From: Vanessa cardui
Lineage: Eukaryota; Arthropoda; Insecta; Lepidoptera; Nymphalidae
Reading direction: 5' to 3'
DNA: 64,000 nt
NCBI RefSeq assembly: GCF_905220365.1
Contig: NC_061135.1
Coordinates: 13,545,501 to 13,609,500, forward strand
Below, piece by piece: positions 20,117-31,304 of the stretch. Both the position numbers and the translations under genes were made by a program. The notes under the pieces were generated by a model. It was not told the DNA's origin, ran no database searches, and was given only the letters and a program-made list of their open reading frames with translations. Each line of letters begins with the position of its first letter. The first letter of the stretch is position 1.

Positions 20117-21399
20117 TTAATGAAAATAATGTTAAAACAAGAATAGTTTGGGTCTAAACATTGAAGAAAATTTGCTAAATTTTGTAATTCATATTGCAGA
20201 ATCATCATGAGCATTTAAATTAAAGTTATAAATCTTTCTAAAAATACTATAATTATAACAATATATATATGTAACTCAATTTAAAGAAATATTTCGACGT
20301 TTATAGGACTTTTCAGTCTGTGGCTGTACAACAGCAGGTACACCATAAAAACAGTCATTTTCAGTCTAATTGCAGCGTTAGTGGTGATGCTGTGATCAGT
20401 TACGATTCGGACATACAATCACCTGAATTTGAAGTGCGGAATGACTTTGATATATTTAATATTTGTCTAACAACGGCCTCACACCTCTCACCTCTTCCCC
20501 CTTCATACGCGAGCAACGTCGCGGCCTGAAAGAAGTTGTGACATAAGCAAAGAATTTCGTCTAATATTGAATACATACTTAAAAGGAAAAAGGCTAAGCT
20601 ACAATACTTTAAAACTACTTTTTTTGTAAGTATGGGAGTTCGTTTTATAGCTTAAGGATACTTTGCACAAATTGCATGTCACAAAACGTATTAAGAATAC
20701 TTTGCCTCACACTCTCTACGTAAAATTAGAACAGCTGACATTGAACTGAATAGAATTGTCACGATACATAATATACATTTATAAGCACGCCGAAAAATCA
20801 ATTATTTATTAAAAGTGTATTCTGCATTACAACTGGAATATATTTATTAAATGTATACTACTGTTATAAATGTGAAAGTAACTTTTTTAAGTATAGGTAG
20901 GCGGCTAGAACCACCTGACCGCAAGTTTTCACCACCGCCCATAGACATCAGCTCAGTCAGAAATATAAAACATTCCTTACATCGAAAATGTGCAACCGAC
21001 CATGGAAGCTTACATATGGGAGATGATTCTTTGTTAATTAAGTTAACTCTCACTTAATCTTCAAACCCGAACAAAACAAAACTAAGTACAGCTAAGTATT
21101 TAGCTGAAAAACTGCCTGTTGATGGAGATACTTTAAGTCCTCGGGGATAACACAGGCCACTTTATTTAATTCACTCCTTAAAGGGGTAAAACTGGGGGCC
21201 ATGGTTTGTACGCTATAAGTTTTGGTTTTGTTAAGTGAATACTTAATTGCAAGTGATAAATGTCTATGAAATAGTTATTTAAGAATTAGCATGATGATTA
21301 GTTTTGCTATTCACAGTAAGCCAGTGAGCAAAATTTATAGTGATTCAATGTATATGTCAAAATATATTTGTATAAGAATTATTAAAATATTAAAATAAC

Positions 21400-21960
21400 A
21401 ACACCGCTGTGCTTTGAGCGCAGATGTCCGTGTAGATAGGAGGTGGATTCTTTCGGCTTACACGGTCTCTCATGCTCAATGCAGAGTAAGTTCAGACAAG
21501 TTCAGGCAGGAATGGTTCTCTTAATGACAATAAAAAGGGCTCTTGCCACCATCGAGGTTGTGCTCTTACTGAGTCATTAAGTAAGCGACCTGATGGACTC
21601 ACATTGGTTCCCTGGAAACGACGACCGGCCCTTGTGTGGGACGCTACATGTGTTGACACGTTGGCCCTGTCTCATATCCGAAAACGTTTATAAGCGGAAA
21701 AAGCTAAAATAAAAAAAAAACTCAATATTCGTGCCTTATGTCAAATTACGTTTTTGTCCGATTTGCTGTCAAAACCTCTCCCTTGGAGTAGTGGTGCAAA
21801 AAGCTCCATCAAAAGTATAACAGCTGGCCTCATTGCCTCCACTGCTGATAGGACTGGTTCGTTTTTTGCCAAAAGGATTGGAATTTCGTTTTAGCTAGCT
21901 AGCATTCTTGCCACCATTCCACGCGGTTAAGATTTACACAGTAGCTATTTTTAATTCATA
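21400..21960 (+). pseudogene. Decayed non-LTR retrotransposon coding fragments
   Basis: A short open stretch at 21586-21693 reads RPDGLTLVPWKRRP then LVWDATCVDTLALSH. This is a motif I recall from conserved invertebrate retroelement polyproteins. Further on (21781-21960) lies a block that is repeated at 54967-55215, where the better copy retains an open C-terminal end. Frames here are interrupted by stops, so nothing functional remains. The family name is not assigned. Confidence 0.5.
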
Positions 21961-22785
21961 TTTGTATATATTTGAGCATTTAATGTTATTAATTCCTATG
22001 TTTATATAATTAAGACGATTTTTCATCAATTTAATCATTGCCATTAAATTATTATCAAACGCTGTTATATAATGCGTATTCTATTTATTTAATTTCAAGT
22101 AGTTTTATCTTTATTATACAATTAATACTTTATTCAAATTTGTTTTAGAATACCAGTAAATTATTCTTTTATTTTAATCAATATGTTTAATATTTTTCGA
22201 ATCGTATATGGTTTAATTTTCTCCAAGGTTTTTTTTTTGTAAAATACCAGAATATTTTATTCTATATAAATTATTTTTTCAAATACGATAATTATTCTAA
22301 AAACTCTGACTTATATTATAGTTTAGGACTTCCGAAATGTTTTGCGCGACAAATATATTTTTGTTATTTTTATGGTATATTGTGGTGTGATATTTAAAAA
22401 ACTGTCAAGGAAACACTAGAACATTAAAATACACTTATTTATAAAAAAATATCTGTTTCGTCTATTTTTATTTAATTTAATTGTATTTAATAAAAATATT
22501 TGTGTAATACAAAAGGTAGATAAGCTTAGTATATCTTCAGAATTTCTTGTCGTAACTTCTAAGTAGATTCATCGAATCCGTTTAGATTAGTTTCAGTATC
22601 AAGTTGTAAAACTACAATTCATATATGCTTGACAGAGCAGTTCCGAATTAAGCATTAGGCAATCTAGGCAATTGTCTAAAAATGCAATAAAAAACATCAG
22701 ATTAAATCTTAATCAAATAATTTATTTGTAACTATTCATATCACATAAATAACTTAAGCAGCGATAACAGATACGACTAGAGACC

Positions 22786-23346
22786 TCAGTGCTGGTAGGA
22801 GATGGCGGGCGAGGAGTAGGACACGTGGGCGAGAGGCGCGGAGTAGGCCAGCTTGGCGACGGGCGCGGCGTAGGCGACGGGCGCGGAGTAAGCCAGCTTG
22901 GCGACGGGCGCGGCGTACGCGAGCTTGGCGGGCGCGGGCGCCTGGACGGGCTGTCCCTCGTAGCGGACGACGGCGTTGAAGCCGTGCTCCTTGTCGGCGG
23001 TGTACTCCACGACGCGGTGCACGCCGTCGGGCTGCACCAGCGAGTAGGAGCCGTGCACGGCGTCGCCGGCGCGGTTCTCCTGCTGCTGCTTCACGTCTCC
23101 GCTCTGCCCGTCGTGGACGGAGTACTGGAAGTCGTACTGCGCGGGCGCCTCCGCGTACGCGATTTGGCCGACGGGCGCCACGGGCAGCGCCGACGCGGCG
23201 ACGGCCAGAGCGAGGACGGCGACGAGCTGTAATACCAACAAAGTAAATGATTATCACCGACTCTTTTAATGTGAATTATCTTTCAGATAATTTAAGTCAA
23301 GTCTGTCTCGCATAGTTTTAAAGTAATGTGTCACCTTAGCGACCAT
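22786..23346 (-). CDS. RR-2 cuticular protein (copy 4, palindrome right arm, inner)
   Basis: Coding exon 1 is 23335-23346 (M-V-A-K) and exon 2 is 22786-23226, giving 150 residues identical to copy 3. The promoter, 108-base intron and most of the 3' UTR also match copy 3 without a mismatch; the first difference is at 22735 in the 3' UTR. It has a signal peptide, an RR-2 chitin-binding domain and a KLAYSAP-rich tail as in copy 3. TATA box at 23403-23410; minus-strand AATAAA at 22721-22726. It converges on copy 3 across the spacer and diverges from copy 5. Because the two genes are identical, RNA reads would not tell them apart. Confidence 0.95.
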
Positions 23347-23402
23347 TGTTGCTGCTGGGAATGTCGAAGTATGAATATAATACTTAAAGCTCGCGTCGCG
23401 TT

Positions 23403-23410
23403 TTTATATA
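23403..23410 (-). promoter_or_regulatory. TATA box of cuticle gene copy 4
   Basis: TATATAAA on the minus strand, the mirror image of the TATA box at 19003-19010 and 57 bases upstream of the start codon at 23346. Confidence 0.82.
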
Positions 23411-23587
23411 AAAAAAAGTACATATATTGCAAAAATGTTGATCTTAGCGACACAGTCGTGGCCGCGAGCGACATAGCTTACCCGCACGCGCTCTCTTTTC
23501 GAATTCACAATCTGTGTTAATGAGTCGCCGAGATCGACCTCTGCTTGTCAACTTCAGACTAGGAACTCTTTTGAACTTATGAATTAT

Positions 23588-23746
23588 TATTTATGGAATT
23601 GTTACGCGGACGGGCAAATGGGCCGCTTGATGGTAAATGATCACCACCGCCCTTTGGCGTTGCAAGAAATATTAACCAATCCGCACATACACCTTTGTGC
23701 CACGAACCTTGGATGCTAAGATGCTGTGTCCCTTGTGCCTGTTATT
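23588..23746 (-). mobile_element. SINE-B fragment (right palindrome arm)
   Basis: Mirror copy of 18667-18825, with blocks GCGGACGGGCAAATGGGCCG and GCTGTGTCCCTTGTGCCTGT. Confidence 0.75.
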
Positions 23747-23752
23747 TTATAA

Positions 23753-24705
23753 ATAAAAATTTTAACAAAAAGAAAAACCGACTTCAAACAAAACACTATT
23801 TTAAAACAACGAAAACACGAAAAGTAATAAAAAATAATTGCGTATTCCACGGGCACGCGCCTCAACCATCAAAAGCATTGAGCCCCTTGATTGAGCCCCA
23901 GTATATTATCCTATAAAAGGTAATTTGTAAAAAACACATATCTTAAAGTATATCGTATTGTTTGACTCCAAATACAGCAATAATTATAACTACATTATAT
24001 AATCGTAAATCGACTTTTAAGGAGTCTAATATTTTTCATGTCATTTTACTTAGGGATTCTAAAAAATATGTGCAATACGCAATTATTTTAATTACTTTTT
24101 AGTGCATATTTATTTGTTTTAAAATAGTGTTTTGTTTAAAGTCGGTTTTTCTTTTTATTTAATTTTTATTAATTCTTTGATTTTAAGTGAAGCAATGTAG
24201 ACTAACTTATTTTTATTAATATGGATAGCGTGTCGTTTATATGAGTCAGAAACTACTTCGAGGACAATTTCAAAAGAAAACGCGAAAATACATGCGGAAT
24301 AAACTACAAGGTACTACCCTCGAAAGAGCTGTAATCGACCTCAGTAAAAAAACTTTGCAAAAGAGATAATATATGTCGTACATCATATGGCATCACATCA
24401 CATACATAAAATTTGATTAAAGACAGTAAGAAATTCTGCCCCATCTCGCACCCTCACTGTGAGCCGTTTAGTAGTTACATCACTACATAGTATAAAACAA
24501 AGTCGCTTTCTATATCTCTATATCTTTAAAATTAAGCAACGGATTTTGATGCGGTTTTTTTTAATAGATAGTGTTATTCAAGGGGAAAGTTTGTTTGTTG
24601 AAAAAAATATCAAAATCGTTCCACCCAGTAAAAATAAGTGAGATAACAAACATAAAAAAATCCAGACAAATTGATAACCTTTTTGAAGTCGGTTGAAAAG
24701 CTCAC
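23753..24705. mobile_element. Composite GAAGTCGGTT-family element (right palindrome arm)
   Basis: Mirror of 17709-18660. It ends in TTTTTGAAGTCGGTTGAAAA near 24700 and includes the foldback halves at about 23753 and 24150. Small differences from the left arm begin at 23975. Confidence 0.6.
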
Positions 24706-25055
24706 TCATCCTTCAATCCAGAGTTTAGAGTAACTACCGAGAATCTTGCCGGTTATTCTCTGTCCTTTACGAAGGAAGTGGTATTAAATTTATTTTTGTA
24801 AAAATGACGATGTAAGCATATTTTTATGCCCGCTTGATAATGAATATGTTTTGATTTGATTTGTTTTTGAGTGCAGACGAACACAGGCAGATGGTTAAAG
24901 GATGAATTAATTGAACTGTTATTGTTATATGTTTACTATTATTGAAGGTGTAAGTATCGTTAATACTTACTCCTTAATAGTAAGACTACTTTTATTTATC
25001 TACATATGACACTGAAAACAAAATCGACCGCGTAGAACTTTTTTGCAACAAGCGA

Positions 25056-25063
25056 TATATAAA
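25056..25063 (+). promoter_or_regulatory. TATA box of cuticle gene copy 5
   Basis: TATATAAA within GCGATATATAAAAACGCGCC, about 55 bases upstream of the start codon at 25118. Confidence 0.82.
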
Positions 25064-25117
25064 AACGCGCCCGAGACATCGATATCACATTCACACCTCG
25101 ATATTCGCATTATCAAC

Positions 25118-25722
25118 ATGTCCGCTAAGGTGATTTTTGTATTAATTTACACCTATCTGATCACTTGAATAAAATAAGTTAAGCTTACTATTTATCTAAC
25201 GCAGTGTGACGTATCTAACTTTGGTTCAATAAAACTTTACGACTACTTTTATTTATAACAAATGCTTTGTTGACATTACAGCTCGTCGCCGTCCTCGCGC
25301 TGGCCGTCGCCGCGTCGGCGCTGCCCGTGGCGCCCGTCGGCGAAGTCGCGTACGCGGAGGCGCCCGCGCAGTACGACTTCCAGTACTCCGTCCACGACGG
25401 GCAGAGCGGAGACGTGAAGCAGCAGCAGGAGAACCGCGCCGGCGACGCCGTGCACGGCTCCTACTCGCTGGTGCAGCCCGACGGCGTGCACCGCGTCGTG
25501 GAGTACACCGCCGACAAGGAGCACGGCTTCAACGCCGTCGTCCGCTACGAGGGACAGCCCGTCCAGGCGCCCGCGCCCGCCAAGCTCGCGTACGCCGCGC
25601 CCGTCGCCAAGCTGGCTTACTCCGCGCCCGTCGCCTACGCCGCGCCCGTCGCCAAGCTGGCCTACTCCGCGCCTCTCACCCACGTGTCCTACTCCTCGCC
25701 CGCCATCTCCTACCAGCACTGA
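25118..25722 (+). CDS. RR-2 cuticular protein (copy 5, palindrome right arm, outer)
   Basis: Coding exon 1 is 25118-25129 (M-S-A-K, donor GTGATT) and exon 2 is 25282-25722 (acceptor CATTACAG), giving 150 residues. Signal peptide LVAVLALAVAASA; RR-2 domain with YDFQYSVHDGQSGDVKQQQE, GSYSLVQPDGVHRVVEYTAD and HGFNAVVRYEG; KLAYAAPVAKLAYSAP tail. It is the mirror partner of copy 2 and shares its promoter and intron type, but reads GEVAYAEAP after the signal peptide where copy 2 reads GQSAYAEVP. Poly(A) signal at 25784-25789. Third positions are nearly all G or C. Role: secreted structural chitin-binding protein. Confidence 0.94.
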
Positions 25723-26554
25723 GGTCTCTAGTCCTATCTGTTATCGCTGCTTAAGTTATTATTATGTGATATGAATAGTTACAAATAAATTATTTGTTTA
25801 AGATTTACTTCAGGTTTTACTTTTAATCCAAATTTATTGTAATCCTGTGAGATAATTCACATTAACTAAATTAAGTTAAAATGATTTTATGAGAAAATGT
25901 GATTCTTATAGCTTTGGTCCAAGGAACAGGCACTGACTTGTTACTCCTGTTACTCGACTGCTTAGAGTCAATAACTCTTTTGTGGGGCAATGTATACGGT
26001 TTCACATCAAGATCCCAAAAAGCGTTCAAAATACCTCCGTTGTTAAATAAAAAAAAATGCTATAAAATGCTTGTATGCCAAAGATACCACCAGTGAGTTC
26101 ATGGTCGATAGCACACCTTGGGAATTAACCGATCGTTTCCTGGTAATTTCTATTCAAAATAAAAAAAATTAACAAAAGAAGTGCCGCTGATTTTCTTCAC
26201 AAGTCAGGGTACTTTCTTTCTCGAACTGGCGGTAGTGTTATTTGACAGCTAATGAGTAAGTTTGATGCATCTGTATTGAATAAAGGAATTAGACGGAAGG
26301 AATTAAATACGCTGTCGGTCTATTTAAAATAGACCGATAGCGTATGACCGTTCAGTTTGCGAAAAAAGGCATCACTAATCACTATATTGTAAAAAGCTTA
26401 AAACTTTTAAATTACTACACTGATTTTGATGCGGCTATGGTTTAACCACATTTGCAGTTAACCTTGAAGTAGCAGTGCGCAAACCATTCTTATAAGTGAA
26501 AAACCTCACCACACCATTTTTATTTTCTAATGAATAATTTTTATTTCCAACTTA

Positions 26555-26852
26555 CAGGGCCGTATTTAGGGGAGGGCAACCGAGGCAACTGCCCTGGGAC
26601 CTCCACATTAGTGGGGGCCACAGTCTTCAGCAAGTTAATAAATACCGAGATATAGTCAAATTATAATAATGTTATTATTTAATATTTTTAAAGTTACCGA
26701 TACAAATAAATAAATAATAGCTTACTGATTGAAATAAAAAAAGTAATTAAATCATGATAATATAATTATTAGGCTGTTCACGCTTCTGTTTGTCTAGGGC
26801 TGTCTCACTGCTTTGTGGCCCGGGGGCCTCCAGACCTTTAAATCCGACTCTG
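26555..26852. mobile_element. hAT-type MITE with perfect 8-bp target-site duplication
   Basis: The 298-bp element has imperfect terminal inverted repeats: CAGGGCCGTATTTAGG at the left, and CAGAGTCGGATTTAAAGG reading inward from the right. The 8-bp duplication CCAACTTA flanks it at 26547-26554 and 26853-26860. An 8-bp duplication together with CAG-starting ends fits hAT transposons. It encodes no transposase. Confidence 0.85.
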
Positions 26853-27361
26853 CCAACTTATTATATGTGTCAATATATATTTTACACCGGACTTTTCAGA
26901 ATGAAATATGAATACTTTCGTAGTGACATGTTAAAAACTCGTATCCTTCAACTATTATTTCACAAGCAGAGAATTTCCAATATGCAATATTTACGATGGT
27001 ACGAAAGGATTAAACTTTAATCCCTTTTCACCTTTAATCTTTAAAGGTTACGTATGACAGTACGTTTTGAAACTTTATATATGGAACTACATATATAATG
27101 TTTATTATATATATAGTATTCTTAATATGTTTATATGTATAAATTTTTGAACCCAAGAGGTGTAGGTATAGACAAATTTAAACTTTCATGAACATTGCAT
27201 TAATATCAATGGTTTAAGGATTGAATAATCGTTGGTATTCGTAATATTTTGGTGAAATAAAATTGTATTTTGAATGTTGGCGAAATTGTCATTAGAACTT
27301 TAGAAATGTAATAAAATGGATATAAAATTAGTCAAGTGGAAAGGTTTTGTATTATAAATAA

Positions 27362-27895
27362 CTAGGGTCCCGCCCCGGCTTCGCACGGATGCAATACTGA
27401 TACTAAATATACTGCAGAGTGTCAATATATACAAAATTAATAACTTTGTGTTATTAGACAATACAAACCGTTATGGATACATTACTTTGATATATCTTGT
27501 AATTTAGAAAAAAGCGTATCCATATTCGTTGCGTTATTTTATAGACCTAAGCATATGTCAGAGATATAGTTGGGTTGTCAGCTTCCATTGCAATTCAACG
27601 CAACCATGTAAATAATCTTTATTTCATGATATTAACAATTTCATAAATTTTTCGAAAAAAGTGTCAATGCGATGTGGCGTTGCTATAACAATGTTCGTTT
27701 CTAAAGCGTTCTTCTAGAATGAATCAAACGGATATTCACAACTACATCTATTATAATAAATTAATGCAATTACTGCAAATTCATTCTTGAAATATAGCCT
27801 AATATTAAAAATTAATATTTGGCGACTAGCGCCCATACATACATACATACATAGGGACGTACAGCGGTTAGCGACTTTGTTTTATACTACGTAAT
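27362..27895 (+). repeat. CGGCTTCGCACGGATGC-family repeat, long copy
   Basis: Starts ACTAGGGTCCCGCCCCGGCT and ends GCGACTTTGTTTTATACTAC. Between them lies a divergent middle and a short CATA microsatellite. Same family as 15090-15350 and 33280-33592. Confidence 0.65.
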
Positions 27896-29158
27896 GATAT
27901 GTCAATCAAACCTATGTCAATCAAAAACTGTCGAATACAATATACCCGACCTACTAGCAAAATGTATGAAATGCGTAAATCTAAGGATTGTTTATCTTTA
28001 TTTACATATTATAGATAAGGACGATGCGCTTTAACAATTGTCTACTCGATAAGACGTCATACTGCAAAATAAAGTATAGTTGGACACATCTTAGATGTAT
28101 CATCCGCAAATTCAATAAAACCGATCACTGCCGATTTATATAACCAATAGAAATAGCTCCCTATCGCGCCATTCGACACTATTCGTCGCTATAGATTCTC
28201 GCGTCAGTGATGTGTCAAATTGACGAATATATTAGGTCATATGATATTACAAGTTATTCCGTTTATGTAACGATCATATTCTCATAACAAATAAATATTG
28301 ATAATTTAGGATAGTGTACTTAATTCGGATGTTATCGCCTTTACGAATTTTGCCGATGCTACATCTAAGTTGTGTTGTACTATAAGGTTACTTTGAACGC
28401 AATATAATTCTCACGTTAGACAGTTTAAGTCACGCTCCTGAAATAAGCAACTATGATTATATATATTTTAGGTATTAATGTAAACTTTTAAAAAGCCGTT
28501 CGTTTAAATTTAAGTTCAAAATTTAAGTTTTGAATAATTCTTTAAAATAAATTAAGAAATATCACGTTAAATATTCAAGAAAAATACTATATGCAAGTCA
28601 ACAAATGCTATTCTTGAATAATTGTAGAATATGCTGAATATTTTTTTACAGAATTGAAAATAGGCTTTTAGTAACTTAATATATACTTAAATACTACTAC
28701 TACTATATACTTCAATATATTAAAAATTATGATCAAGTAGGTGGTTTTAATAACGTATGTCCCGAAGTTCACTATGGAAGCCTATTTAAATCAGCTAAAT
28801 AACGAATTATTGAAATAAAATGTTATGATTATAAATTAAGTTAATCAAACATTCATTCATTTAGATTTATAATCAACCCTACTATTAAATGTGCGTATTT
28901 ATAGCTTATAAAAGTAAGTAAGTGTAAGATATATATCCATTATTCTTCAATCTAAAGCTCTTCAGAATCGATTAAGTGGATTAGTAGCTTGGAGGGCAAA
29001 GAATTGAATAGTTATAGTTTACTCGTATAGCAGACCAGTTTATGTCATTTTTGTAATTTAAAAATTCCATGAAGAAAAACAACAGAGTAAATCTTAAACA
29101 AATAATTTATTTGCAACTATTTATATAAATAAATTAGATAATGGTAACAATTTAAGTC

Positions 29159-29792
29159 TTAGTGGTGGTAGGAGATGGCAGGAGATGAGAAGGTGACTTG
29201 AGTCAGAGGGTGAGCAGCGTATGCGACCTTGGCGACGGGGGCGTACGCAACCTTGGCTACGGGAGCGGCGTAGGAGATGGGAGCGGAGTACGCGATTTTG
29301 GCAGGTGCAGCGTATGTGATCTTGGCAGGAGTGGCATATGCGATCTTAGCTGGAGCGGCGTACGCGACCTTAGCGGGAGCGGGTTGGGGGATGGGGTGTC
29401 CCTCGTAACGGACGATAGCGTTGAATCCATGTTCCTTGTCTGAAGTGTACTCCACAATACGGTGCACACCATCGGGTTGCACTAGGGAGTAGGAGCCGTG
29501 GACGTCGTCGCCGGAGCGGGCTTCTTGTTGCTGCTTGATGTCGCCGGTGTGCTCATCGTGGACGGAGTACTGGAACTCGTAGTGAGCGGGTGCTTCGGCT
29601 TCGGCGTACGCGTATTTCGCGACGGGAACCAATGGCAGGGCGGAGGCGGCCACGGCCAGGGAGAGGACGACGAAGAACTGGAAAAGGGACCAAATACATT
29701 TTAATATAAAGTTTAATCCTTTATTTCAATGTGTATTTAAAAATATAATATATTATAGCTTGTAATTGTTTTCGCCTCACCTTAGCTGCCAT
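29159..29792 (-). CDS. RR-2 cuticular protein (copy 6)
   Basis: Coding exon 1 is 29781-29792 (M-A-A-K, donor GTGAGG) and exon 2 is 29159-29677 (acceptor TTTTCCAG), giving 176 residues. The signal peptide runs through FFVVLSLAVAASA. The RR-2 domain includes YEFQYSVHDEHTGDIKQQQE, GSYSLVQPDGVHRIVEYTSD and HGFNAIVRYEG. The tail repeats KIAYATPAKITYAAPAKIAY and ends in SSPAISYHH. TATA box at 29847-29854; minus-strand AATAAA at 29106-29111. The 3' UTR and flank (29071-29130) are strikingly like those of copy 1, 22 kb away. Codon use is moderate, unlike the GC-saturated palindrome copies. Confidence 0.93.
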
Positions 29793-29846
29793 TGTTGCTG
29801 TTACGGTTGTCGAAATGTAACTATGCCTCATTGTAATCCGCTCAAG

Positions 29847-29854
29847 TTTTTATA
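29847..29854 (-). promoter_or_regulatory. TATA box of cuticle gene copy 6
   Basis: TATAAAAA on the minus strand, 55 bases upstream of the start codon at 29792, as in the other cluster genes. Confidence 0.8.
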
Positions 29855-29859
29855 CATGA

Positions 29860-31300
29860 GTTATCGCGAGCTTTTTGGGCATGGTGACATATAATCGGCC
29901 GCAGGCCACAGACCGTGCACTAATTAAAGCTACAGTTGACAGTGAGGTGAAGGTCGGCGGCGCACGGTTGAAAAGTCAAACGTAAGTAGATCGTGAGTTG
30001 ACATACAGATCACAAAACACCTCACTTATCATATGATATATCTCTGGTTATACTCGTTGCATATTTATGATATCGTTTGAATAACTTAATGTCTATGAGA
30101 GATTTCTTTGAGATAAGTGAGATTTATTCATCCGGTTGTGGACTTTGTAGGGATTGTGAAAAAAAACTTTATTTAAAGAAGGATCATTTGTTCTGATAAC
30201 CAAATTGTTTGCTCAACTTTGCTAAGTCACATAAAGTTTAATTTTTAATATTAACAATTAATGTGTTTTTCATTGTTTTAAGCCTTTTTATTCAATCTAT
30301 ATGTATTTAATTATAATTTTATGGACTTAGAAATTCTTCTGTTCATTCATTCATTCATCATCAATTTGTCCACTGCTGGACATAGACCTCTCCAAATGCA
30401 CGCCACTGTGGTCTTTCTCCGGCTACTCTTTTGTATGAGAAAATATATTTATTTGGTAATTAAACAAGTTAGTAAGTAACTTAAACTAGGATACGCCTAA
30501 TCTGTGGAGCTTCGATCAAAATAATCAATTATTATTAAATTAAAATATATAAATCTTTAATTAAACTTATTTATTGTTTTTACGTAATTACCAATAAGTC
30601 AGACTACTTTTATGCCAAATGTCATAACTGTTGGAATAACGGTTTAGTTGTAATTAGGTAACAAACAACAAGACAAGTACCTAGACTAGATAGGTAATAG
30701 TATATAATACTAGTTTCAGTTCAATTGTATAATGATGTTAAGAATATTATTTATCTTTAAATCTCATTGTTTCCATATTACATTAGTTAATGTTTAATTT
30801 ACTTTTGTTCCTATTTATGTTTTGTATTTTTATTTTTGAAATGTATGTTTATTGTGTGTAATTGTCTTTTGATTTATATCTGTAGTAAAATATATCCGTC
30901 TGTATTGTTTGATACAGCCAAACCTTAATCCCAAGGCTATTAACATGAGGATGAATCCACGAGCGAAAACTACTATTCAGTATACCCGTATAACTTATCT
31001 ATGTATGTTGCTGATGAAGATGTATCTGTTGTGATATTGTTAATGTGTCGTACATCACCGAAGTCGAATAACATGTAACGTTAACGTAACGCTTCAAAGT
31101 TAATGTTACATTTCCACTGTAACCCATTAGTTTTATCTGACTTTACATAGTACGTGATGAATGCTGACCAATTTTTGATGATGATATGATGTTATGATAA
31201 CCAATTTTTCTATAACTAAGAACTGACAACCAATATATATAACTCTAGTGTAGCCGCTGGCATAAACTAGTATATAATATTTAACAATATTCTAAAAGAC
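29860..31300. other. Intergenic DNA with one LINE-tail-like fragment
   Basis: AT-rich DNA. Positions 30345-30425 contain GTCCACTGCTGGACATAGAC and CAAATGCACGCCACTGTGG, a fragment I recall from dispersed lepidopteran LINE tails. Nothing else was recognised. Confidence 0.5.
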
Positions 31301-31304
31301 TATG

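Larger units (their letters stand above)
19712..22701. other. Palindrome spacer
   Basis: The 3-kb unique spacer between the arms is AT-rich. It holds a GAAGTCGGTT-family MITE (19836-20116) and decayed non-LTR retrotransposon coding fragments (about 21400-21960). The rest (20120-21390 and 21970-22700) shows no supported gene. The small ORFs at 20320 and 20850 have no recognisable features. Confidence 0.7.
22702..25802 (-). repeat. Right arm of the 9.2-kb palindrome
   Basis: Inverted copy of 16611-19711, carrying cuticle genes copy 4 (-) and copy 5 (+). From 22736 to 23974 no difference from the left arm was found by reading. Beyond 23975 the arms differ by roughly 3-6 percent in the stretches compared, with small indels (for example around 24750-24800). 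Confidence 0.93.
25803..29070. other. Intergenic DNA between cuticle genes copies 5 and 6
   Basis: Contains a hAT-type MITE with target-site duplication (26555-26852) and a copy of the CGGCTTCGCACGGATGC repeat (27362-27895) with a CATA microsatellite at about 27835-27852. The remaining AT-rich stretches show no supported gene. Confidence 0.6.
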
